The notes beneath the pieces were generated by a model that made no database searches, had not been told where the DNA came from, and saw nothing but the letters and a program-made list of their open reading frames with translations. Shown here one piece after another: positions 10,978-22,200 of a DNA stretch of 64,000 nt. The translations under genes were made by a program, and so were the position numbers. Numbering within the stretch: the stretch's first letter is position 1; each line of letters starts with the position of its first letter. The DNA is from Stomorhina lunata (taxonomy: Eukaryota; Arthropoda; Insecta; Diptera; Rhiniidae), in NCBI GenBank assembly GCA_933228675.1, contig OW121740.1, positions 156,601,828 through 156,665,827 of the forward strand, given 5' to 3'.

Positions 10978-12165
10978 TTTAAATTTAGGACCAGCACTCA
11001 GAGGATGACCCCTACTTATGCAATGCATTGTGTTGGAAGTAAGAAAATAGGTTATGGGAGGGTGGATAGATGGAGTAATGTTTATGGACATTTGATTTGA
11101 ACTTCCCTATATTGCAACTGGCAGGGAAAATTTCTGCGGGAAGTAAATTCCACATACGAACTGTACGACTAAAGAACGAATTTTCTCTGTAGTGTGTTCT
11201 TCTTTCTACTGGACAATCGACTACGAAGGGATGAGCTCTAACAGATAGACGTGTATTGCGTTAAAAAATTCGAGTTTCGGGAACGAGTTCCCTGATTTCA
11301 TTAGAGCACATTCTAAGGTGAATCAATAGAGTTGGATACCCCACTGTCACCAATAAGCACCTTCGCCCTCTCCTCTACTCGGTCAAGAAGCTCCAAAATA
11401 GACTTTGAAACACCGGCCCATACATGAGAGTTGTATTCCATTTTCGGTCGGATATAGGTGGTGTATCTTACACCGTTTTAGAAAACCAAGTGTCTCGGTT
11501 TCCTAAAACGGTGTAAGAGATACTTCACTTTATCTGATCTCCTTACTTACTAATGCTTCTATCGACACTTGAAAAATTTGTTCAGTCCAACGGACATCAC
11601 ATTAAATTCTTATGCCCAGAACATCAAGAGTATCTGATTCCTCGATATTTTCACCACCCATTAATACAGATAAAGTAACATCATCCGCCGTGCGTTTATG
11701 CGTGGGCATACAACATTGAGTTTTCCGAGCATTAAAATCTATTCTATTCGCACGACTCCATTCTGAGATTGCATCTAAATCGCGGTTTAATGATTCATTC
11801 ATGTTTTGCCCCATAGTGCCAATCTCTAAAGGGTCTATGATTGAATGAGTATGAATGGCAAATGTTACTATCATCTGAAAAAGAGCAGATAGGATTGCAA
11901 GTTTGACTTAGAAGGTCGTTTATAAAGATAAGAAATAGTGTAGGAGAAAGAACGGAGCCTTGCGATACCGCTGAATTTAGCTTGAACTCGTTTGATGAGA
12001 TATCATTTACAACAACTCTTATAGTGCGATCTCTGAGGAAGCTCGATATAAATCGAGAGAAGATATTGCCGACATCAAAAGCAATAAGTTTTGATAGAAG
12101 TGCTCCGTGACACACTCTATCAAACGCCTTGGAAATATCCAGAGCCACAACTTTACTTTCGCCAA
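10978..12165 (-). mobile_element. Non-LTR retrotransposon fragment (reverse transcriptase to 3' end), decayed
   Basis: Read on the minus strand, 12148-11870 encodes the reverse-transcriptase core with the palm motif ALDISKAFDRV, the QGSVLSPTLFLIFINDLL block and the catalytic-region sequence FSDDSN. The frame then shifts: 11874-11602 continues in another frame with NRDLDAISEWS and FNARKTQCC. Stops and shifts fill the remainder down to the 3' end, marked by the CTCTGAGTGCTGG block next to an A-rich tail near 10978. The block order fits the Jockey/CR1 assemblage. It lacks the endonuclease and the start of the RT domain, so it is a 5'-truncated dead copy. Confidence 0.9.
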
Positions 12166-13224
12166 AACCAATAAATTTGTCGAATATTAAAATAATTGCA
12201 TTTGTTTAGACTCCAAAATAATAAGTTTAACAAACTTTCTTAGATCTTATTAGTTATTTCAGTCTATGCTCCAATCATTTCAAACTACCTGAAGTTGCAT
12301 CAAACAAGCTCACAACATTTTGTAAAAATTCAATACTCTTTAGTTTTGGATTCAAATATGAATATATACCTTTTTCCCTAGTCTTCACCACTGTCCATAA
12401 TCCCCAACACCTCTACTTAACTTCTGCCACCAGTAATTTAGTCTCATAGGAAATTGCTGGGATAAACAGTGTTTTAGATTAAGTCACATTCACTAGTCTC
12501 TAGTTACACATAATATTTTATGATTATGTTTAAATATTTAGCAAAAAAAAACAACAACAGCAAAAACCCCTTGCAACAATATAAATAATATTACAACTAT
12601 TACAACTGGATGTGGTCAGGCGGCGGTTGTATTGTTTAAAACACGAAGTAGCCATTGGATAATAACATTATCTTGTCTGTATTAACTCGTATCTCGACCA
12701 TTTAACCATCCGTCCATTCATTTATTTATACCATCCATAACATTTATTAAATTATCGCCAGTCGTCCGTAAGAGGGGTTTTAAAATGTTTTTAACAAAAA
12801 AACACGTTCCAGCTTAATTTATCCATTATCTATAATTATTTGTACAATTTGTCACTTTTACACGGAAAAACAATTTGGTATTATTTATGTATAAAAACAA
12901 TAAAAACTTTTTTGTTCTAGCTTTATTTGTGGTCTTCAACAGCCAATGTTTTAATTTTACAATGAAATTTGTAGCAAAAAAAAATACGAAAAAAAAGGTT
13001 AATTTGTTTGATGATATTAAGAAGGCATTAAGTTGTCATTTAAAACATTTATTCTGATGTTTGTTATTGGGATATGATGAATGAAAAGTGTAACTTAACG
13101 TTTTAATATTTAATAAAAACATAATTGAAAAAAGGTTAAAAAGATAATAAATTACATATAATTAGGTTTAGAACAAATTTTATTCAAAATGATTTAAAAT
13201 AGCAAAACATGTTAGATACTTGCA
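12166..13224. other. Non-coding spacer between inverted retrotransposon fragments
   Basis: It contains one more degenerate copy of the CAAACTACCTGAAGTTGCAT block (12270-12320). A short frame at 12885-13057 starts with a hydrophobic stretch but has no credible splice donor. Nothing else is supported. Confidence 0.4.
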
Positions 13225-13925
13225 TATATAGTCGTAGTAGTTGAAACAAACCTGTGGAGTTTGATAGAACTAAAACTAGTTTGATGATAGTAGAGATGTC
13301 ATCTTAAAGAAGTTTGAGCAAACCTAAGGAAGTCTGATGAAACTAAAACTAGTTTGAAGAAAAAATGATTTTAGTAAAACTTTAGAAGTTTGACCAAAAC
13401 TGATTTTCGAAGCTTTATGCTACTAGTTTGCGGAAGACACTTTTAAAATAAACAAATATAGAAATTTTTGAAAAACCCAATAGAAGTTTGAGAAAAAATT
13501 GATGTTTGGTTCTAGTTTTAATTAAAATAGGCGTTTGATGCAACTTGTCCGGTATGAACTTACATTCAAAATATTAAAATTACTTGTTTCATATTGATGT
13601 AACTTCTCAGAACTCAGTTTTTTGACAAACATGATGTTCATGGAAATCAACTAGTTTGAAGAAAATAGAGATGTCATCTTGAAAAAGTATAATCAAACTT
13701 ATGGAAGTCTGATAGAACTAAACTAGTTTCAAAAAAAACGAGACTTAAGTAAAATTTTAGAAGTTTGACAAAACCAAATTTGGGAAGCTGGATGATACTA
13801 GTTTGAGGAAGGCATTTTCAAAATAAACAAATATTTACAAAATACCAGAATTTTTTGAAAAATCCAATAGAAGTTTGAGAAAAAATGAATGTTTGGTTGC
13901 AGATTGATATCATCTGGTTTTAGTG
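13225..13925. repeat. Tandem duplication, ~386-bp period, two copies
   Basis: Sequences such as TAGAGATGTCATCTT (13284 and 13667) and AATAGAAGTTTGAGAAAAAA (13479 and 13866) recur about 385 bp apart in the same order. Within each copy the words GTTTGA and CTAGTTTG repeat. This looks like a dimer from the TTTGATGCAACT repeat family that fills this region. Confidence 0.65.
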
Positions 13926-14204
13926 GAACTGAAGACATACAATGTATTGTCAGGAATTTTTAAGTTATCCTAGTTTTCTAAAATGTTTCTGTTGGTGTTG
14001 TTGTTATTCTGTTTATGTCTATAAGCTAAGTAATATGTTTCTCTTATTTGCTGTAAAAAGTATAGCAACATTTTTCTCTTTTATTTATTCTCTCTCTGTC
14101 TCTCTGTTGCTGTTAAATTCAGATAATCTATTTGTACAACTGTAATCAACGACAGCAGCTTTTTGTTTATGTCTGCAGAAAATGCTAGAAACTCCCTTCT
14201 CTAC

Positions 14205-14238
14205 TATATAAGGCCGATGAACGAATATTGTGGGAACA
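14205..14238 (+). promoter_or_regulatory. Candidate TATA-box core promoter
   Basis: TATATAAGG at 14205-14213 is followed 31-33 bp downstream by GGAACAGTTTT, a plausible initiator with +1 near 14236-14238. This spacing is right for a metazoan TATA promoter. About 170 bp of leader-like sequence follows before the decayed retrotransposon at ~14410. It could mark a non-coding first exon of the tenectin gene 5 kb downstream or a promoter of unknown origin. No transcript evidence is available. Confidence 0.3.
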
Positions 14239-14409
14239 GTTTTAATTGAGACGCGTATAAGAGAACAGTGCGACTAAGAATATTTGTAAAGCAGCTTTGT
14301 GAAGATTGTTTACAGTTTTTGTGATAGCGTGTTTAAAGTGATTAACTCTAAAGTTAATAAAAATTATAACTATTTAAACATAAAGTGTTTTAATTTTGTT
14401 TTCGGTTGT

Positions 14410-15515
14410 TTGCAGAATTCCTTCCACGTTTTAAAAGGGCATGGAATCAAATTTTGTCCAGGATATAGGTTAAAGTTTTGGTCTTTTCCCTTGATACTTT
14501 ATACCATGGTACTTTATACCGGTAAATTTCCTATGTGTTGAAAGGTTGCTAATGTAACGCCAATCCCCAAAAAGGGTGAGGCTAATAATGACTAATGAGT
14601 ACGGTAAATTACCACTTGGTTAAATATTTAAAGTCCTATTACTTACTGAGCGACCGCAAGTATGGATTTAATATGGGACTCTCTACGAAAGATAAGCATT
14701 CCTGTCAGAAACATTTTGCCGTTCTCCACCATTTTTGACGAAAGTAAAGTTGTGGCTCTAGATATTTCCAATTCGCTTGATAGAGTGTGGCATGGTACAG
14801 TTTTGTCAAAATTTGATGCTTTTGGTGTCGGTAATACCTTCTCTTGATTTCCATCGAGCTTCAGGGATAGCACCATAAGAGTTGTTGTAGATGAGATCTC
14901 ATCAAACAAGTTGAAAATCAAGGCTCTGTTCTTCCTCCTACTCTTTTGCTTATGTTCATTAATGATCTTCTATGTCAGACTTTCAATCCTATCTATTCTT
15001 TTGCAGATGACAGTAACATTTGCGATTCGCATTTATTTAATCATGAAGGAATCATTAAAGATACTTGACTTTAACTGATCTCCTTAATATCAAAATCTTT
15101 ATCCGACCAAAAATGGAATGCAACTGTCATGTATGGGCCGGTGCTTCAAAGTCCATTTTGGGTATCCTACTCATCGGTGAGAGTAGGATATCCAACTCTG
15201 TTGACTCACTGAGCACCGCCTTAATGTGGGTTGTATTGTACTGTTTTATCGTTACTACTTTGAAATGTGTTCGAACGATATCAGGGGCCTCGTTGCTGAA
15301 ACCCGAAAATTCTAAAGCAATACACGTCAATCCGTTAGATCACATGCAAAAATCAACGCAGACATTTTTTCCGCCAGTTCCAATTTAGTAAAATTCAAAT
15401 TTAATGTCTACAAACACTACTCCCTCTGTCCTCTTTCCCACAACCTATTTTCTTAGTTCCAAGACAATGCATAGTATAAGTAGGGGCCATCCTCTGAGTG
15501 CTGGCCCTTATTAAA
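14410..15515 (+). mobile_element. Second decayed copy of the same non-LTR retrotransposon, opposite orientation
   Basis: Translated pieces include GKFPMCWKVANVTPIPKKGE (14511-14572, across one in-frame stop), ALDISNSLDRVWHG (14755-14796) and IRPKMECNCHVWAG (15098-15139), with frameshifts and internal deletions between. The 3' end carries the inverse of the terminal block of the fragment at 10978-12165 (CCTCTGAGTGCTGGCCC near 15492). It starts slightly earlier in the RT domain than the other copy. The two copies form an inverted pair separated by ~2.2 kb. Confidence 0.88.
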
Positions 15516-15799
15516 AACATATATATCAATTGCTTAACATAAATATTATGAGAGAAGTTTAATGCAACTCAGGTTGCATTATTTTTGGCTTTTAGGGTTA
15601 GAGCAATATACTCTTTAAAAATTTATTGAATTAAGAATACTTGAATGCATAACTTTGCATTTGGCTGACTTTATCTTTAGGAAATAGCCTAGCTCCAAAG
15701 TAAAATAGTTTTATCTTACAAAAGAAATTCAAAAAAAAATTGTTCGCACTTGATCCCAGTCTATTACATTTAATTAATGCAACAGCTGTTGGCATAATA

Positions 15800-16410
15800 C
15801 AATGTTTTCAAACTAGTATGAGGTGAAATAATAATGCTCGATGCAACTTAGACTAGCATGATCTGTGGTTTGATTCCTAACATTCCCATCTATTAAGCTT
15901 TACATTTTGTGGTGGTTAAATGATACCTTGGACAAGAAGTTGTGATTTCAAACTTGACACAAAGAAAGACTGTTTGATGCAACCTGTCCAGAGTTTGAAT
16001 ATAACTTAGTTTGAAGTCAAAAAATAATGCTCGATGCAACTACAACAAATATGATCTAAGGTTTGATTTCTAAAATACCCTTTTTAAAGCTAGTCAAATT
16101 GAGATGGTTTAGGATACCTTGTATGAGTAGTTGTGATTTCAAACTAACTAGTTTGACAAAAAGAAAGCTGTTTGATGCAACTAATTTAAAGTATGTACAT
16201 AACTAGTTTGAAGTTAAATAATAATGCTCGATGCAACTTAAACTAGTATGGTTTGCAACATTCCCTTTTCTGAGCTTAACTTATTGTGGTTATTAAAGAT
16301 ACTTTGTATGAGTATTTGTGCTTTCAAACCAACTAGTTTGACACAAAGAAAAGCTGTTTGATGCAAATTTTACATAGTTTGAGCATAATTTAATTTAAAA
16401 TTACATTTGA
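15800..16410. repeat. Degenerate ~195-bp tandem repeat, three copies
   Basis: ATAATGCTCGATGCAAC recurs at 15831, 16024 and 16221. The flanking GTTGTGATTTCAAAC and CTGTTTGATGCAAC words keep the same order in each period. Copies are diverged by substitutions and small indels. Confidence 0.65.
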
Positions 16411-17860
16411 TATGTTATATTAAACAGTTTATTTTTCAATTTTGAGACTTATAAAAACTTCTTTTTACCTTGAACTCATTTCTCTCATAACCAAGAGAAA
16501 AAACTTTAAAAAAATTTCCTGCATTCATTTAGTTATTCTACAATTATATCTAATATTATTAATATAAAAAACTATCTCCCACTTATGAATAAATATAAAA
16601 AAAACGTACACATTTTGTTCAAGGTAAAATGTGTACCCTTTTAACAACAAATTAAGGTTAAGTGCATGAGAATCATCCTATAAAACTCAAATGAAAAAAA
16701 ATTAAAATAAATATTATAATAAATATAAAAACTAAACTAGAACATAATAAATATTATGCAAGTAGGTAGTAAAGAACATTGATGAGACTCAGAAAAAATT
16801 GAAATAAATAGTAAAAATACTTTCAGTCGACACTTATACAATAATGATTAACCTTTCCAAGATGACGAAGATGAATGAGTACCTTTAGTTTAATTGTAAA
16901 GCTAACTTTTTCTGTGTGAATTTTGTTATAAATAAAACATAAAGTTGCAAATAAGATAATAAAAAATGAAAATCTTAATTATGGCGTGAATGTATTGAAG
17001 TGAACTGTAGAATAAATTAGAAGGAAATTATTTTTTAATAGAATACTAAAAACACAAAATTATTCCGGTTTGATTTTAAGTGAAAGAATTTTGATTAAAA
17101 ATTAAAATAGTTATGATTTAACATGAATTAGATTTGATTTCACTCAAAACAATTTCGATTTGATATGTTTTAATTTTTCACGAGCGAGTGTTCGATAAAA
17201 GGCCAATGATGATGGTAAAATTATATCATAAAATTTTAGGTGCTATCAAAAATTTAGCTCTAACACCTCGTATTACACTGCACAACAACAAAAAACGACC
17301 TAGAGCTTTTGCATGATCGAACTAAGTAGTTTTTTTTTCAAACATGCAAAGTTTAAACTAGACTCCATTTATATCTTAATAAGTGAAGATTGCATGTTTT
17401 AGTTCAACAGTAAAATACAATAAAGGTTATAGAGCTAAGAGAACTAAATCCATATCAAACCAAATAATGAAAAAAAATCTGACATGATTATCTCATTATA
17501 AAAAAACAACAGTTTTCTTAAGCAAATTCTTGGATTTTTTACAAAATATATATAGAAAAACTGTTTATTCTATCAAAAATAATTTGAAAATTCTAAAACA
17601 AACGCTTTAAATAACTATAATTTTCCAACAAACTATTAGTGTAATAGGAAAAACAAATAACTCAAACTAAGTAGAATTTGTTGAAAATTCTCAACTAAAG
17701 CATTTCTGGTTAAAAAGAAACCAAAAATTATTACATTATTAGCTATTATTATTTCCAGCAAAAAAAAAAATACTGTAATAGAGTACCCCCGCATATAGAT
17801 ATGTATACACCGAAAAAAAATCCTTGACTTATTTTAAGAAAACTGGCACATTCGAACCAT
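16411..17860. other. Non-coding AT-rich sequence
   Basis: No reading frame, RNA gene or clear repeat structure is recognised here. Confidence 0.45.
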
Positions 17861-17869
17861 TATTATCAG

Positions 17870-18950
17870 TATTCGAACCATCAAATATGTGTTTAGTAAG
17901 CGACATTTTAACCAATTAGATCATCAGTATTCGAACCACAGCTATCAGTATTCCATCGCTATCGGTATTCGAATTGATGCTATCGATATTCGAACTATCG
18001 GTTCTCGAGATATCGCTATAGGTATTAGAACCACCTATGTATATGAAGTTTCCAACCAGCTATCGACAGATATCAGGTTAAGAACCTGAATTCGAGTCGA
18101 AGCAATCGATATTTGAATTATCGCTATCGGTATTCGAAACATCGCTATATGTATAGAACCACTTCTATCGAGTTTCAAACAACCTATCGACGCACCAGGT
18201 TAAGAACCTGAATTCGAGTCGAAGCTATCGATATTTGAACTATCGCTATCGGTATTCAAAACATCGCTATAGCTATAAGAACCACTTCTATCGAGTTTCA
18301 AGCCACCTATCGACGCACCAGGTTAAGAACCTGAATTCGAATTGATGCTGTCGATATTTGAACTATCGGTATTCGAAACATCGATATAAGTATTAGAATC
18401 ACTTCTTTCGAGATTCAAAACACCTATCGATGCATCAGGTTAAGAACCTGAATTCGAGTCGAAGCTATCGATATTTGAACTATGGTTATCGATATTCCAA
18501 ACATCGCTATAGGTATTAGAACAACCTATATCGAGTTTCAAACCACTTATCGACGTATCAGGACAAGGACCTGAATTCGAATTAAAGCTGTCGATATTTG
18601 AACTATCGGTATTCGAAACATCGCTATATGTATTAGAACCACGTCTATCGAGTTTCAAGCCACCAATCGAAGCATCAGGTTAAGAACCTGAATTCGAGTC
18701 GAAGCTATCGATATTTGAACTATCGCTATCGGTATTCGAAACATCACTATAGGTATTAGGACGGCCTCTATCGAGTTTCAAGCCACCTATCGAGGCATCA
18801 GGTTGAGAAACTTAATTCGAGTGGAAGCTATCGATATTTGAACTATCGCTATCGGTATTCGAAACATTGCTATAGGTATTAGAACCACCTCTATCAAGTT
18901 TCAAACCACGGCTATTGACTTTTGAATCACAGCTATCGGTAAACGAACCG
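17870..18950. repeat. ~117-123-bp tandem repeat, about eight copies
   Basis: The word AGGTTAAGAACCTGAATTCG recurs at 18075, 18197, 18320 and 18437, with variants at 18560, 18677 and 18800, giving periods of 117-123 bp. Each unit also carries CTATCGATATTTGAACTATC, TATTCGAAACATCGCTAT and CGAGTTTCAA. Length steps of 6 bp come mainly from a CTATCG-type subunit gained or lost. The array is GC-richer than its surroundings and ends ~320 bp before the first recognised tenectin exon. Confidence 0.85.
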
Positions 18951-19268
18951 AACGCAGTCCTGCAAGCGACGTGTTAAACAACATCTTTTTTATACCACAC
19001 ATTCTTATTTTTAACAAAATAACACAAAAACATTACCATTTTGTTCAGTGTAGTATTACTTAAGACATCTTAAAATCATGTAGAAGTAATAGTTAACTTA
19101 AAGGCAATTTACATAACCAAGTCAAGCAAGAAATTTATTCTAAATTGGCTTTACTTCATGCTTACTATGTATGTATGTACTTCCTAATCTTTAGTTCTAG
19201 ACAAATTTCTTTGGTTATACAATAGAATTTAACTTATTCTTTCTTTTTTTTTGCATTATAATTTCCAG

Positions 19269-22200
19269 AAGGCTGCTACTATAACTACAATCATTACAAT
19301 GAAGGCGATAGAATCATGACAAATGAGCCCTGTTTGAATTGTACGTGCCACAATAAGATGCTCATGTGCTATTTGCGTGTATGTCCGTTCACGAAACCCA
19401 TTGGACATGATTGCATAGTGGAGAAACGTGAGGATCAATGTTGTCCAATCATTACATGTCCCGAAGGTGAGTGAGAATGTTAACTTTAGAAAATTACTTT
19501 ATTTTAAATTTATTTTTTTTTTCTAGTCCCTGTTGATGTTGCTCATATTGCTCCTGTACCTGGCACCGAATTAAGCTTCCCTGAGAAATTTGGTTGCAGT
19601 ATTGATGGTAAATTCTATTTGGAAGGTGCTCAAGTTCCCTCGAATCCCAACAAACCTTGTGAATTGTGTTATTGTATTAAGAATCGTACTTCCTGTTTGA
19701 TGCAAGAATGTACTTTGCACATTGATGGCTGCACACCAATTTACAATAAGGGTTCCTGCTGTCCCGTACGCTATAATTGTGATCATGAAAATGATGTGCT
19801 TGAATTGGAGGATCACTCTACCACAACTGAAGCTGCTACTACTACAACCACTGAACGTCCTACTACTGGTTTTATATTAACCAGTACCATGACTCCCTCT
19901 GTTTCGAAGGATTGTGTTCATAATGGTGATTTGTATGCTGATGGTGCTCGTATTGCTGGTGAAACTGCTTGTGAAAATTGTTATTGTATGCGTGGTGATA
20001 TCGTTTGTGCTGTCCAAGAGTGTCATATGCCCATGCTTAATAGTAATGGTAAATCTTGTCATGCTTTGCCCGCTGCTGAAGGTGAATGTTGTCCCAGCAA
20101 TTATGTTTGTGAGGATGATAGTGCTACTACTGAAATTATTAAAGCTACTACTTTGTCTTATGATCGTATTGATGAAGATATTACTACAACTGCCCCTGTT
20201 AAGGATCTTCACAGTGGCATACCCGAAGAAGATTTACAATTGCAAACACATATTGATGAAGAAGAGACAGCCACTAAGAGTCCCTCAGTTGAAAATGAAT
20301 CAGAAGAAGAGGCCACCGAAACTGGTATCGATAGCAAAGCAACTGAAAAACCAACTACCGCTGCTAAGGATGAAGACAAACAAGAAGGTGCAACTGAGGA
20401 ATCTATTACTAAACCTACTGAGGAAGCTGAATCTACTACAGCATCTTTATCAGATGTTAAACCTGTTGAAAGTGATGAAGTTGTTACTAAAGCCCCTATT
20501 AGTGCTGATGAATTATCTGAGTCATCCACAGAACTACCCACTGATGCTGAAGATAAAAGTAAAACTGATGAAGCTGTTACAACTTCACCTGCTACATCTG
20601 CCGAAGAACAAAAACCACATGCTGAAGATGCTAAGCCAGCTGATGAAGAAGCTGTCACTAGAACTCCTATTGCTGATGATGAGGTACCAGAGAAATCTAC
20701 TGAGTCTGCTGTTGATAGTGAGGAACATGTTACCGAAACATCTGAAGATAGCAAACCAGAAATCGCTGAAGTTGTTACCAAGACTCCTTCTGAAGATGCT
20801 GTAGAAAGTCAATCCACTACAGCCGCTTCTACTGAAAAGGAATCTGAGGAATCTGATGAAGAGATTAAACCTATTTCTGGTGATGAATCTGTCACAACTA
20901 TTCCTACTGTTAGTCAAGATGAAGAGGTTTCAACAGAAGCTGATGACAAAGAACATAAACCGATTACTGAAGGTCCATCTACTGATGGAGAGGAACATAA
21001 ACCTATCACTGAAGGTCCCACTACTGTCGGAGAAGAACATAAACCAGTTGCAACTGATGATGATTATTCCACTAAGACCCCATTGGATGTTGAACATAGC
21101 ACTGAATCTGTTTCAGAAGGAGAGACCGATGAAGCCACTAAGGTTCCCCTTACTGTTGGGCAACAACAAGATGAACTCACCACTGAAGCTCCTATTGAAT
21201 CGTCTGAAGAACAATCTATCGAAGCATCTGGAGAAGAACCTGAAGAATTATCTACCAAATCTCCCACAACTGAAGACAAACCTACAACAATTTCTGCGAA
21301 ACCTGAAGATCAAAAAACTGATAGCAGTGGTGATGGTGCCGCTACAACTGCAGCTCCCGCTAAATCTGACGACGAAGAATTATCAACTGAAGAACCTAAA
21401 GTGGAAAAGAAACCTGTGGAAGAAGAAGAACATAAAGAAACTGCTACCAAATTGCCTACAACATCAGAAGAATCCACAGAATCTGAAGAAGAAACAAAAC
21501 CACTTTCAGAAAAAGAATCTGAACAATCTACTGAAACCTCTGATGAATCTGAAGAAGCTGAACACGTTACTGAACTTTCAGCCTCTGTTGGAGAAGAACA
21601 ATTATCTGTTACTAAAGGTCCCAAAGTGGAAGGAGATAAAGAAGAATCTGAAACAGATAAAGCACCAACCAAAGCTCCTGCTAACATTGACTCTGCTAAT
21701 GCTGAAGATGCTGAAAGCTCTACTGAAGTCTCAGAAGGACCTAAAATTGAAGAAGAAAAAGACGAATCTGCTACAGATAAAGTACCAACTAAAGCTCCTG
21801 TTGACTCTGTTCCCGCTGAAGATGCTGAAAGTACTACAGAAGTATCAGAAGAATCATCTGGAGAAGGTAAGCCAGTGTCTTCTGATGAACAAACTGAAGG
21901 TCCCAAAATTGAAGGAGAGAAAGACGAATCTGCTACAGATAAAATACCAACTAAAGCTCCTGTTGACTCTGTTCCTGCTGAAGATGCTGAAAGTACTACA
22001 GAAGTATCAGAAGAATCATCTGGAGAAGGTAAACCAGTGTCTTCTGATGAACAAACAGACATTACTACAGGTGCTCCAACTAAATCTGAAGAAGACCGTA
22101 CCATTACTCCTATCGCTGAAGATAAACCAGTACATATTGATGAATTGGGTAGTGGCGATTATGCTACCGAAATTGCTCCAGAAGAATCTGAATCTTCATC

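Noticed and set aside
12885..13057. Possible tenectin signal-peptide exon (hydrophobic N-terminus)
   Set aside because: There is no good splice donor in the right phase after the hydrophobic stretch and the downstream residues are Lys/Asn-rich low complexity.
14299..14541. 80-residue forward frame
   Set aside because: Its second half is the retrotransposon reverse-transcriptase start; the first half is probable leader sequence.
17889..18658. Short frames on both strands in the ~120-bp array
   Set aside because: They are repeat translations without start context or domains.
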